Below, piece after piece: positions 27,684 through 36,575 of a stretch of DNA of 64,000 nt; positions within the stretch are counted from its first letter, which is position 1, and each line of letters opens with the position of its first letter. The translations under genes and the position numbers were made by a program. The notes beneath the pieces were generated by a model. It was not told the origin of the DNA. It worked only from the letters and a program-made list of their open reading frames with translations, and did not search any database. The DNA lies in assembly GCF_014697105.1 (NCBI RefSeq), contig NZ_JACJRF010000009.1:1-64000 (forward strand), given 5' to 3'. The DNA is from Anabaena subtropica FACHB-260 (GTDB lineage: Bacteria > Cyanobacteriota > Cyanobacteriia > Cyanobacteriales > Nostocaceae).

Positions 27684-27972
27684 CTAGTAATAATTCACAA
27701 ACTTAATCATCCTGAGTGCCGTATTATCTCTGTTATTCTCACAAAGTTTGTGTGAATACTAACCACATCCTTATATCAGAACCCGAATTTTACGCCTTCA
27801 TGGCATGGCAAAATCAAAAGGGCGTGTTAAGATGTGTCGCCATTAGTTGTATTTTTATACCAGCGCAAAATTTATTGCAACAGAGCTGAAGTTTGAACGG
27901 TGATGGTGTGAGGATTGACCAACATTTTGGAGCATTAAATGCTCTCACGAACGCACATCAGGAGAAAAGATT
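27684..27972. other. Spacer between amiC1 and amiC2 with a duplicated leader
   Basis: ATTCACAAACTT near 27694 is an imperfect inverted partner of AAGTTTGTGTGAAT near 27745, a possible terminator or processing hairpin. The last 45 bases (GCTCTC...ATCAGGAGAAA) copy the amiC1 leader, so the duplication unit included the translation signals. Confidence 0.55.
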
Positions 27973-29850
27973 GTGAAATTACACTGGTTACTATCCGGTA
28001 CGGTTGGAACCATCTTCTTACTATCGTCGCCAGCTTTAGCAGCAAGGCTGGACTCTTGGCGGTTTGATGCTAATCAAAATCGTTTAGAGATTAACACTGC
28101 GGGTGCTGTCCAACCCAAGGCGCAACTGATTTTCAACCCCACACGTTTAGTCATTGATTTACCAGATACCACATTTGGGCGATCGCAGTTAATACAGCAA
28201 GTTGGTGGTGCAGTTCGGGCTGTACGTGTAGGACAATTTGATCCACAAACTACGCGTATCGTTGTTGAACTCAACCCCGGTTACACTCTCGACCCCCAAC
28301 AAGTAAAATTTGTTGGCATTAGTGCTAATCGTTGGACTGTGCAGTTACCTACCCCAACACTGGAAGCAGAAGCGTCGCCAACGGAAATTGCCCAGCAGCC
28401 AGTACCAACCACGCCACCGCCAACAGTTGATAGAGCTTCCGCTTTATTACCCAGAAATGTTTACTCTGTTACACCCGCTACCCAAGAACCACCTGTTAAC
28501 AATATTGCATCGGTAACTCAAATTGAAAGCTTACGAGTTACAGGTGATGGATTTTTTATCCGCACCCGTGGTGTTACTCCTCAAATTCAAGTTAATCGTA
28601 CAGAGGATAAACGGGTAATTAATATCAATGTTGCTGGCGCGTCTTTATCACCCAATATCGAGCAAGATTTATCCATTAATCGTTACGGTGTCAGCAGTAT
28701 CCAATTAACCCAACTACCAACACAAACTGTACGTATCTCCATGCAGGTGGACAAAGACAGTCCCGATTGGCGGGTAAGTACCAGCAGTGTGGGTGGGTTT
28801 GTGGTTTTACCCAGTAGAAGCGTTACCAACTTACCCCAAAATAATACTCCCAACACCATCTCATCAAATATCAACTCATCAGCTACTATTCAATCCGTAG
28901 AATTAGGTGATAACGGTACACAACTTTTAATTCGCTCTGACCAACCAGTAACAGCTAAAGGCGGTTGGGATAGATCATCTGGACTGTACCGCATCATTAT
29001 TAATAACGCTAAATTATCTCCTAGAGTTACAGGCCCAGCTTTTAATGCTAATAGTCCCGTTCTCCGCGTGCGCTTACAACCCCAAGCACCCGATACAGTA
29101 GTTGTTTTGGTACAACCAGCAGCTGGAATCCAGATAGGAGAACTCAATCAAGTTAGCAACCAGCTTTTAGCTTTAGAATTGCAAGGCTCTCGGCAATTTA
29201 CACCCCCAGTAGGTTTACCGCCTCTACCATCAACAAATCGTAGTCAATCGCCAGACATCAACATAGATAATCCCATAATCACCCCTCAACCAATACCAAG
29301 GTCAGTTCCCAGAGGAAGACTAGTAGTCGTCATTGACCCCGGACATGGTGGTAAAGATCCCGGCGCTCCTGGTTTGGGTGGGTTACTAGAAAAAGATGTT
29401 GTACTGCCCATTGGTCGGAGAATAGCGGCGATTCTAGAGCAGAATGGTGTCCAGGCAGTCTTGACGCGAGATTCAGATTTTTTTGTAGAGTTACAAGGAC
29501 GAGTAGACATCGCTGAACGAGCTAACGCCACTTTGTTTGTGAGTATTCACGCCAACTCGGTGGAAAACCGCCCTGATGTTAATGGCTTGGAAGTATACTA
29601 CTACGAAAGTGGTTATTCCCTAGCTGAATCAGTTCGTAAGAGTATCCTCCAGAATATTGGCACCCTCAAAGACCGAGGCACACGCAAAGCTCGATTCTAC
29701 GTCCTCAGGAAGAGTTCTATGCCCTCGATTCTAGTAGAAGCAGGTTATATGAGTGGTAGGGAAGATAATCCCAGGCTAGGCTCACCAGAATATCAAAATC
29801 GCATGGCAGATGCGATCGCTCGCGGTATCCTCCAATATTTAAAGAGATAG
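27973..29850 (+). CDS. amiC2: N-acetylmuramoyl-L-alanine amidase with AMIN domains (AmiC2)
   Basis: Paralogue of the preceding gene: 625 aa with the same signal peptide, AMIN and amidase_3 layout, and the zinc motifs VIDPGHGGKDPG, LEKDVVL, VSIHAN and LVEAGY. The two proteins are very close in the first 130 residues and in the catalytic domain, and differ most in the linker (about 130-180) and around 405-445. GTG start with ATCAGGAGAAA upstream. Known homologues in Anabaena/Nostoc (AmiC2, also HcwA) are needed for septal pores and heterocyst differentiation. Confidence 0.95.
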   Translation: MKLHWLLSGTVGTIFLLSSPALAARLDSWRFDANQNRLEINTAGAVQPKAQLIFNPTRLVIDLPDTTFGRSQLIQQVGGAVRAVRVGQFDPQTTRIVVELNPGYTLDPQQVKFVGISANRWTVQLPTPTLEAEASPTEIAQQPVPTTPPPTVDRASALLPRNVYSVTPATQEPPVNNIASVTQIESLRVTGDGFFIRTRGVTPQIQVNRTEDKRVININVAGASLSPNIEQDLSINRYGVSSIQLTQLPTQTVRISMQVDKDSPDWRVSTSSVGGFVVLPSRSVTNLPQNNTPNTISSNINSSATIQSVELGDNGTQLLIRSDQPVTAKGGWDRSSGLYRIIINNAKLSPRVTGPAFNANSPVLRVRLQPQAPDTVVVLVQPAAGIQIGELNQVSNQLLALELQGSRQFTPPVGLPPLPSTNRSQSPDINIDNPIITPQPIPRSVPRGRLVVVIDPGHGGKDPGAPGLGGLLEKDVVLPIGRRIAAILEQNGVQAVLTRDSDFFVELQGRVDIAERANATLFVSIHANSVENRPDVNGLEVYYYESGYSLAESVRKSILQNIGTLKDRGTRKARFYVLRKSSMPSILVEAGYMSGREDNPRLGSPEYQNRMADAIARGILQYLKR

Positions 29851-30003
29851 TAAAATTTTCATCAAGTTAAAAATTCAGTCTCAATTACTCACCCTAGAGG
29901 TGGTAAGTAAACTGCTTGTAGATACAGAATTTAGTAGTCAATTAGAAAATTGTCTGTTAGATTCTGTATTTTAATATTCCAATATCTCCAACAATATCTG
30001 CCT

Positions 30004-30882
30004 GTGTATTCATCTTCCAGCATTGAAGGTAATCTTTACGGTTTCTCAGAACAAGAACCTCAACGCGCCCCCATCGGCGTATTTGATAGTGGTGTGGGTG
30101 GGCTAACGGTACTGCGTCAAATCTATCGCCAACTACCCAATGAATCTGTAATTTATTTTGGTGATACAGCTAGACTGCCTTACGGTATCCGCTCACAAGC
30201 AGAGATTTTACAATTTGTGCGGGAAATCCTTGACTGGATGCAACAACAGCACGTCAAAATGGTGATCATGGCTTGCAATACCAGTTCTGCCCTCGCCTTA
30301 GATATAGTTCGTGAAGAATATGACATCCCTATTCTTGGTGTCATTCTCCCTGGAGCTAAAGCAGCCGTGCAGCAAGGTAAGCGGATTGGTGTGATTTCTA
30401 CTCCGGCTACAGCCAGGAGTAATGCTTATCGTCAAGCAATTTGGGAAATAGATGCTAATGTAGAAGTCTGGCAAGTCGGTTGTCCTGAATTTGTTCCCCT
30501 CATTGAACAAAATCGCATTCAAGACCCCTACACCACCGAAGTAGCCAGGGCTTATTTAGAACCTCTACTCCAGCAAGATATTGATACCCTAGTTTACGGC
30601 TGTACTCATTATCCTTTGCTTGCGCCAGTGTTGCGATCGCTCCTCCCCCCACAGGTGAAAATCATTGACCCTGCTGTTCACGTCGTCACAGCTTGCACCC
30701 AAGAATTAGACCTCCTCGGCTTAAGCAACACTCACCCACCATTACCAACGCGCTTTGCTGTTAGCGGTTGTCCCCAACAGTTTGCTCAATCAGGAGTACA
30801 GTGGTTAGGCTGTACCCCATTGGTTGAAGCCGTAGATTTTGCTTGCATACCTGTGTCCCAACGTCAACAAGACTTGGTGTAA
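30004..30882 (+). CDS. murI: Glutamate racemase
   Basis: Makes D-glutamate for peptidoglycan. Catalytic Cys residues are in VIMACNTSSALA and VYGCTHYPLL; the start of the fold is IGVFDSGVGGLTVL. The GTG at 30004 is chosen because the family's usual N-terminus is near there (292 aa); the frame is open 18 codons further 5' but that part does not look like MurI. It lies 150 bases after amiC2 and may share its transcript, which would group peptidoglycan precursor supply with its remodelling. Confidence 0.93.
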   Translation: MYSSSSIEGNLYGFSEQEPQRAPIGVFDSGVGGLTVLRQIYRQLPNESVIYFGDTARLPYGIRSQAEILQFVREILDWMQQQHVKMVIMACNTSSALALDIVREEYDIPILGVILPGAKAAVQQGKRIGVISTPATARSNAYRQAIWEIDANVEVWQVGCPEFVPLIEQNRIQDPYTTEVARAYLEPLLQQDIDTLVYGCTHYPLLAPVLRSLLPPQVKIIDPAVHVVTACTQELDLLGLSNTHPPLPTRFAVSGCPQQFAQSGVQWLGCTPLVEAVDFACIPVSQRQQDLV

Positions 30883-31087
30883 TTCGTAATTCGTAATTCC
30901 TACCCTACAAATAAAAGCTCGTCTCACTGGTTAACTATCAAATTTTGCCTCAACATAGAGTATGTAGCATCTTGTCCATAAATCTATTTATGGACATACA
31001 ACTAATTTACTTAGGTGTAGCTAGTCTGTAGGGTATTACGAATTTAGCATTAGTAATTATTCCATCACTAGTCTCTGTTGAAAATCA

Positions 31088-31122
31088 TGACTAATGACTA
31101 ATAACTATTGACTATTGACTAT
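31088..31122. repeat. STRR heptamers at the 3' end of the small membrane gene
   Basis: A run of TGACTAA and TGACTAT heptamers. The codons for Val-Asn-Ser-Gln-stop of the minus-strand small gene are inside it. Confidence 0.75.
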
Positions 31123-31302
31123 CTCACTTACTGTAGGTGAAATCGATAATTCCTGTTGACTATTATTTGTAGCTACCACAGTTCGATTATTAATGCTAGG
31201 TTTTTTACCTGTTCGTTTAGCTAATCCTAATAATAGGTAAACTGTGAATAAGTATCCAGAAGCTAAGATAAAAATCATCATAGGCATATTCCCGTAAATC
31301 AT
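31105..31302 (-). CDS. Small single-pass membrane protein of unknown function
   Basis: 65 aa: a transmembrane helix near residues 8-27 (MMIFILASGYLFTVYLLLGL), then a basic junction AKRTGKKPS and a polar tail. It starts ATG with GGTGG a few bases upstream. I do not recognise a family. The tail ends in STRR-derived codons, so the C-terminus may have been replaced by repeat sequence. A start at the second or third Met is possible. Confidence 0.55.
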   Translation of the reverse strand: MIYGNMPMMIFILASGYLFTVYLLLGLAKRTGKKPSINNRTVVATNNSQQELSISPTVSEIVNSQ

Positions 31303-32332
31303 TGTTCCACCAACACCTTTTCAAATAAATATCAAATTGCATAAAATTAGCAGAATATATTACCAACCAAGTAAATTCTTGATTGCTACATCTTGCTGCT
31401 GCAAACACTTCCGTTGAGTTTTTACTCTCTTTGCTCAACGGAGTTTACTATTTAATTAATTTTTGCAGACCATACATCTGACAGCAGTCAGATCACTAAA
31501 AATAGCAATACAAACTACATATCTCAGCAGCCTACCTAGTCCGCTTGATTTTTACTGACATCTTTATAGTAAGAGCCATGCTCACGCTCAACGCAAGCTA
31601 AAAACTTGCAGCAACTTCTCCCAAGAGATTTGCCTAGCTCCAAATAAAGAGTTCTTATCATCAAGAAAAAATCAAGAAAATACTTTCGAGATTCTAATCT
31701 TGACAATGTACTATTTTCGACTCACAACTCCAATAAAGGGACATCACTGGAAAAGTGATCTACTTTTTAGTAGTGTGAATACTTGAAAAATTTAAAATCC
31801 TTACATTTTAGCGTAACACAACAACTCAAACTTTGAAGCTAACTTTAAGGCTAAATTTCAAAATTTCTAGATGGTTACACAGAGGTTAGAAGAACTTAGT
31901 CTTAACCTAAAAATAACTAATGTGTAAGAAGTAATAGTGAACACCAGAGACATACATTTGAGCTTGTATTCAAGGCCACTCAAGATGTCTGTTGTTCGAC
32001 TCAAATTTTCGAGATATACGACTTATCTGAAAACAACAAAGACTTTTTGCTAACGACTTGAAAGTATAATTGATAACTAATGTAAATTGTCTACGGTAAA
32101 TACGCAAATAAGATGAGTTAGATAAACGGTCACAAATACACAGAAGAGAACCAAGAGACAATAACTATTATTTTTTTCCCTAACCCGAATTACCATCCCC
32201 AGGACTCAATTCCCCAGTTTCCATAGAGAAAATGAGAATATCCAAAGCAAAACCTTGCACTGGCACAGGCTTATCTTAAAATGAGTATAGGATATGTAAA
32301 CTTTCGTAACCAAAGTCAGAGTCCGCCAATCC
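31303..32332. other. Gene-free region of about 1 kb before sds
   Basis: No coding frame here looks real. Two small hairpins lie side by side at 31743-31773: ATCACT-ggaaa-AGTGAT and CTACT-tttt-AGTAG. The rest is AT-rich. A small RNA is possible but nothing in the sequence proves it. The promoter of sds should be in the last 200 bases. Confidence 0.4.
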
Positions 32333-33304
32333 ATGACCCCAGCCACCTCCCTGTTTACCCCTGTGGAAGCAGACCTGCGAATACTAGCAGATAACCTGAA
32401 ACAGCTAGTTGGAAATCGCCACCCCATTTTGTTTGCAGCAGCCGAGCATCTATTCGGAGCTGGGGGAAAGCGTATAAGACCAGCGATCGTGCTGCTGATA
32501 TCACGAGCAACAATGTTAGACCAAGATATTACGCCACGTCACCGCCGCCTAGCCGAGATTACAGAAATGATTCACACGGCAAGCTTAGTACATGACGACG
32601 TGGTAGATGAATCAGAAGTGCGGCGAGGTGTACCCACCGTTCACAGTTTGTTTGGCAATCGAATTGCCATCCTAGCAGGAGATTTTTTATTTGCTCAATC
32701 TTCCTGGTATTTAGCAAACTTGGATAATTTGCAGGTGGTGAAACTTCTCTCAGAAGTCATTATGGATTTGGCTACTGGGGAGATTCAGCAGGGACTAAAC
32801 CGCTTTGACGCTAGTATTTCAATTGAGACTTATCTCGATAAGAGCTATTACAAAACAGCATCCTTAGTTGCTAACAGCTCTAAAGCTGCTGGTTTATTGA
32901 GCGAAGTGTCTCCAGAAACTGCCGAACATCTCTATAGCTATGGTCGTCATTTGGGAATAGCATTTCAGATTGTTGATGACATTTTAGATTTCACCAGCAC
33001 TACGGATACCCTTGGTAAACCAGTCGGGTCGGATCTAAAAAGTGGTAATCTCACAGCGCCGGTTTTATTTGCTCTAGCGGAAAAACCATATTTAGAGGTG
33101 TTGATAGAAAGAGAGTTTGCCCAAGAAGGAGATTTAGAGCAAGCACTAGAACTCATACAAGATAGTCAAGGCATACAGCAGTCCAGAGAGTTAGCTGCTC
33201 ATCACACCAAATTAGCAATTGAGCATCTAGCGACTCTGCCACCCTCAGAATCTCACCAAGCACTGATCAATATAGCTGAATATGCAATAAGCCGATTGTA
33301 TTAG
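32333..33304 (+). CDS. sds: All-trans polyprenyl (solanesyl) diphosphate synthase
   Basis: Elongates isoprenoid chains, in cyanobacteria for the plastoquinone side chain. 323 aa. Both aspartate-rich motifs are present: LVHDDVVDE (first DDxxD) and QIVDDILDFT (second). The GGKRIRPAIVLL motif and the KTASL motif are also seen. The protein lacks a signal peptide. The gene stands alone with its own terminator downstream. Chain length is inferred from family membership, not read from the sequence. Confidence 0.93.
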   Translation: MTPATSLFTPVEADLRILADNLKQLVGNRHPILFAAAEHLFGAGGKRIRPAIVLLISRATMLDQDITPRHRRLAEITEMIHTASLVHDDVVDESEVRRGVPTVHSLFGNRIAILAGDFLFAQSSWYLANLDNLQVVKLLSEVIMDLATGEIQQGLNRFDASISIETYLDKSYYKTASLVANSSKAAGLLSEVSPETAEHLYSYGRHLGIAFQIVDDILDFTSTTDTLGKPVGSDLKSGNLTAPVLFALAEKPYLEVLIEREFAQEGDLEQALELIQDSQGIQQSRELAAHHTKLAIEHLATLPPSESHQALINIAEYAISRLY

Positions 33305-33352
33305 CTGGGTTTAAAAATTTCGATTTTAAATGAGCGTTTTCTGACATTTGCA

Positions 33353-33395
33353 ATTTTGGATGTGGGGTGTATTTAAAAAGTCCCACATCCAAAAT
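33353..33395 (+). terminator. Intrinsic terminator after sds
   Basis: ATTTTGGATGTGGG (33353-33366) pairs perfectly with CCCACATCCAAAAT (33382-33395), loop 15 bases, followed by a run of seven T. It lies between the converging sds and the next minus-strand gene and can serve both. Confidence 0.85.
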
Positions 33396-33399
33396 TTTT

Positions 33400-33873
33400 T
33401 TAGGCAATATCTGGGGGTATAGGTTTAGGCGATCGCAGCTTTTTTAACTGTCTTTGTATACGTTTTTGGAAATCAGCACGTCGTAATTCAAAGGTGTGAG
33501 TGGTCTTACCCGGCGTTTCCAAAAAAACGATACTATCTACGGGTTCTAATGCCACCAGTTGGAACAAAATGTGGGTAACTGGGGTAATCTTTGCACTAAT
33601 TTGAGGGTCTAGCCCAGCAGGTGAGATCAGGGAGACATCCTGTATGGTAGGTAAAGCGTAGATAACACGCTTTTCAATTCCTGGGTTTGCTCGATTGCTC
33701 AAAGTAGTTAAGACCCAGCTACCTTCTGAATCTTGAAGAATGTAGTACTGGGTGTGACGTAATTTTTGAGCGATCGCTACAAGCAAAGGAGCAATTGTTG
33801 AAACAAGATGTGGTGTAACGCCATCATTGGGTGCATTGTTAATCAGCAATTGTATTTGTGCTTCTAAATCCAT
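33400..33873 (-). CDS. Conserved cyanobacterial hypothetical protein
   Basis: 157 aa, soluble, with alternating strands and helices and a basic C-terminal helix (RADFQKRIQRQLKKLRS). It has no recognisable catalytic motif. I recall a conserved gene at this place, beside hetZ, in related genomes, but no known function. It is divergent from hetZ across about 200 bases. Confidence 0.75.
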   Translation of the reverse strand: MDLEAQIQLLINNAPNDGVTPHLVSTIAPLLVAIAQKLRHTQYYILQDSEGSWVLTTLSNRANPGIEKRVIYALPTIQDVSLISPAGLDPQISAKITPVTHILFQLVALEPVDSIVFLETPGKTTHTFELRRADFQKRIQRQLKKLRSPKPIPPDIA

Positions 33874-34057
33874 AATTACTTGTCAACGGCTCCTGGGTAA
33901 TGGCAATAACATTTATCAGAATGTGATCTATCCCATCAGAGTTGGGAATAATAAAATCAACCACATCCTCATTGCAGGATTGGTATGCGTTTAGTTTATA
34001 CGCAAAACCACAAAGCCAATACCCACGGTCGTCACAGGTTGTAAGTAAGTTTATGTT

Positions 34058-34065
34058 AGGGTCTA
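34058..34065 (+). promoter_or_regulatory. Possible HetR-type recognition core upstream of hetZ
   Basis: AGGGTCTA lies 16 bases before the hetZ start, in TTAGGGTCTAGCGAAAATC. It resembles the GGGTCTA core of the HetR-binding palindrome reported for the hetP promoter (GGGTCTAACCCC), but the second half is not conserved here. In Anabaena hetZ is a direct HetR target, which makes the site plausible. Confidence 0.4.
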
Positions 34066-34080
34066 GCGAAAATCGAGACT

Positions 34081-35286
34081 ATGAATTCAGCCGCAACAGC
34101 AACTATTCCAACCGCAAATCTTCTGGACGAAAACTCTATTGGTGGGGAAGTAATATTTAAACTGGTTTATAAAGAGTTAAAACAGTTTACCAAAGCTTCC
34201 GACCAGAATTGTCACGATGTAGCAAATCGTATCACTACAGAAGTATACCGAATTTGCACCGAAAGTAAACGGATTCAGGCCTCTGGTGCTGTAGAAAGTT
34301 CAGCCATGACCCTAGCCAAGCATCGGCTACAACAATGTCTGAGATATTATCAGCTAGGTTCCAACCGAGGCAGGGTTGAACTACACAGTACACTAAGCGC
34401 CATTATTTATCGTTACATTAATCCTCCTCAGCGCCAATTAAGTTATCAAGGGCGACTGACTATCATAGAAGATTTTTTACAAAGTTTTTATTTAGAAGCC
34501 TTAAACGCTTTCCGCCGCGAAAATCAACTCGGGGCCACCTACCGTCCCCAAACGCTTCTGGAGTTGGCAGAGTACATGGCATTCACTGAGCGCTATGGTA
34601 AGCGCCGGATTCCCTTACCAGGAAGGCAGCAACAGTTAATTATTCTCCGGGCGCAAACCTTCTCCCAACAGCAACCCCCAGAAACCAACGTCGATATCGA
34701 GCAAGCAGCCGAAGGTAGTTCTAATGACGGTGATGGCACCTGGGAAGAACCAGCAGTACAGCGATTGCGCTCTGCAATGGCTACCCAACCAGAACCAGAA
34801 CCAGAAGAAGACACCTTACGCTCCGTAGTCATTACAGAATTAATGGATTATTTGGAGCAGAAACAACAATCTGACTGTGCTGATTACTTTTCTTTACGTC
34901 TTCAGGATATGTCAGCTCAAGAAATTGAGAACGTTTTGGGATTAACACCACGTCAGCGAGATTACTTACAACAACGCTTTAAGTATCATTTGATTCGGTT
35001 CGCTTTATTACATCGTTGGGAATTAGTTCACGAGTGGCTAGAAGCTTCTTTACATACTAATTTGGGCTTGACTCCCCAGCAATGGGAAGCCTACACTGCC
35101 CAACTAGACGAGAAACAACGGTCTTTATTAGACTTGAAACAACAAGGTCAACCAGATGAAAAAATTGCCAAAACTTTAGGGTTATCAATGGCACAACTAC
35201 AGAAGCGGTGGTTTAAGATTTTGGAACAAGCTTGGGAAATTCGTAATTCCCTAGTGTCCGGATCAACTGCATCCACCCATGAATAG
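34081..35286 (+). CDS. hetZ: Heterocyst differentiation protein HetZ
   Basis: Regulator of early heterocyst differentiation, acting downstream of and together with HetR. 401 aa. I recognise the conserved central part (QRQLSYQGRLTIIEDFLQSF, YRPQTLLELAEYMAFTERYG) and a C-terminal helix-turn-helix-like part (QGQPDEKIAKTLGLSMAQLQ). An acidic linker (about 200-245, with EPEPEPEEDT) separates the two. It overlaps the first patU fragment by 8 bases, so translation is probably coupled. The cluster hetZ-patU is typical of heterocystous cyanobacteria. Confidence 0.95.
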   Translation: MNSAATATIPTANLLDENSIGGEVIFKLVYKELKQFTKASDQNCHDVANRITTEVYRICTESKRIQASGAVESSAMTLAKHRLQQCLRYYQLGSNRGRVELHSTLSAIIYRYINPPQRQLSYQGRLTIIEDFLQSFYLEALNAFRRENQLGATYRPQTLLELAEYMAFTERYGKRRIPLPGRQQQLIILRAQTFSQQQPPETNVDIEQAAEGSSNDGDGTWEEPAVQRLRSAMATQPEPEPEEDTLRSVVITELMDYLEQKQQSDCADYFSLRLQDMSAQEIENVLGLTPRQRDYLQQRFKYHLIRFALLHRWELVHEWLEASLHTNLGLTPQQWEAYTAQLDEKQRSLLDLKQQGQPDEKIAKTLGLSMAQLQKRWFKILEQAWEIRNSLVSGSTASTHE

Positions 35287-35422
35287 TAACTCAGAATCCT
35301 TCCAACCATACTTACTCGGTTTGTTGGCACATAATGTCAACAAACACGAGAATAGTAGAGAAAGTTGTCAGGAAATCAACGGGGTCAACCCTGCTCAACG
35401 ACTTTGCTACCTCAAAAAGTAG
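35279..35422 (+). CDS. patU5: PatU N-terminal fragment (PatU5)
   Basis: A 47-aa ORF beginning ATG inside the last codons of hetZ, too short for many gene finders. It starts MNSNSESFQPYLLGLLAHNV. It is in the same frame as patU3, but TAG (35420), TAA (35423) and TGA (35456) lie between them. In PCC 7120 patU is likewise split into patU5 and patU3, while in other Nostocales it is one gene. The position and frame support this identity; I cannot align the fragment without a reference. Confidence 0.65.
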   Translation: MNSNSESFQPYLLGLLAHNVNKHENSRESCQEINGVNPAQRLCYLKK

Positions 35423-35476
35423 TAAGCAAACTGGAAAAGGCAACCCCAAACCTTTTGATTAGGAGAAATTCCTACT

Positions 35477-36253
35477 GTGCAAGAACGTTTCCAAGCCGTC
35501 CTCAAGCGTCGGTTACAAATTCACATCGAAAACCACCCACCACTATTTCCCTGGGAAAGCCAAATGGTGGATTACCCAGATTATATAGAAGAGCCATCAT
35601 TGGCATTAACTCCTAATTGGGGATGGTTAGCCCAGCAAGCAAAACTGAATCTACCTGTTACCCTACCGGAGAGAGTTTTCCAAGAAATATTGGAAAGATG
35701 CCAGCAAATGGTCGAATCTTCACTACCCTTGGGCGCAAAATTAGTCCAGGTAGTAGAGGGTTTTTTCCCTAATGAGTCACAAACAATCAATGACTTAGCT
35801 GGGTTAGTATTGCGAACCAACTTTAGATCGCCTGATACTCTGGATACAATGCCTAATATTCAGAGCGATTATGCAGATTTAGACACTCGTCAACAAATGG
35901 CGTTGTCTTTGTTAGCTGCTAAACAGTTGCTAGCCAACCTGACTCTACCAGTGTCAGCAACCCAGCCGGTTGTAGAAAGACTTTGGTTGACTAGTCTCGG
36001 TGCTTTAACTTTGCGGGTAGAATACTACACCAAAGATGATGTTACCCAATTAGTTGTCCACAGTGATTTACCCACTGAAGGAATTTTAACACTGCAAGGT
36101 AATGGCAGTATTGCAATGGCGCAGTCATCAAGCCCAGGATGCTTGAGTGTAGAGTTGACCTGCAAACAACTTCAACCAAGTTATACATTAGAGGTTGATT
36201 GCCCCGAACTTGATCAGCAACCATTGCTATTTGTCATTACCCCCACCATATAG
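35477..36253 (+). CDS. patU3: Heterocyst pattern protein PatU, C-terminal part (PatU3)
   Basis: 258 aa with GTG start at 35477, preceded by TTAGGAGAAAT, a good ribosome-binding site, which supports independent translation of this half. The protein is soluble, with a helical first half and beta-rich last 100 residues. In Anabaena PatU3 influences heterocyst spacing and interacts genetically with HetZ. It follows hetZ and patU5 on the same strand and is followed by a strong hairpin. Confidence 0.85.
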   Translation: MQERFQAVLKRRLQIHIENHPPLFPWESQMVDYPDYIEEPSLALTPNWGWLAQQAKLNLPVTLPERVFQEILERCQQMVESSLPLGAKLVQVVEGFFPNESQTINDLAGLVLRTNFRSPDTLDTMPNIQSDYADLDTRQQMALSLLAAKQLLANLTLPVSATQPVVERLWLTSLGALTLRVEYYTKDDVTQLVVHSDLPTEGILTLQGNGSIAMAQSSSPGCLSVELTCKQLQPSYTLEVDCPELDQQPLLFVITPTI

Positions 36254-36487
36254 CTGAAATTACCACTGCTAGCACACTTATTATATGAAGGCAGAATGCA
36301 GAAGAGAATAAAACCTCTAGCATCGGCTTTTTAATTTTTTTCAACTATGCCAAGCCGCACTAGTTGATTAATTTCAATTGATAAGTGATTTTGCTGCTAA
36401 TTTTTTCTCAATCAAGGGTCATTAGGGCTTCTACAATAACCCGCAAAGAGAATGAAAATTTACGACTTACCAATACTCCCAAAAATT

Positions 36488-36531
36488 ACTTTCGGGGAGT
36501 TCCTGTTTTCTTAGAGGAACTTCCCGAAAGT
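36488..36531 (+). terminator. Long hairpin after the hetZ-patU cluster
   Basis: ACTTTCGGGGAGTTCCT (36488-36504) pairs with AGGAACTTCCCGAAAGT (36515-36531), 17 base pairs with one G-U, loop of 10, followed by TTTGTATC. It lies about 235 bases after patU3 and 45 bases before the next gene, so it could be a terminator or a leader hairpin of that gene. Confidence 0.65.
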
Positions 36532-36575
36532 TTGTATCTATAAGCATCTACTTTATTTCTTTGCTAACAATAGAA

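Noticed and set aside
35365-35616. 83-codon open frame across the patU split
   Set aside because: It is in another frame than PatU3, has no similarity to the PatU sequence and overlaps the PatU3 start.
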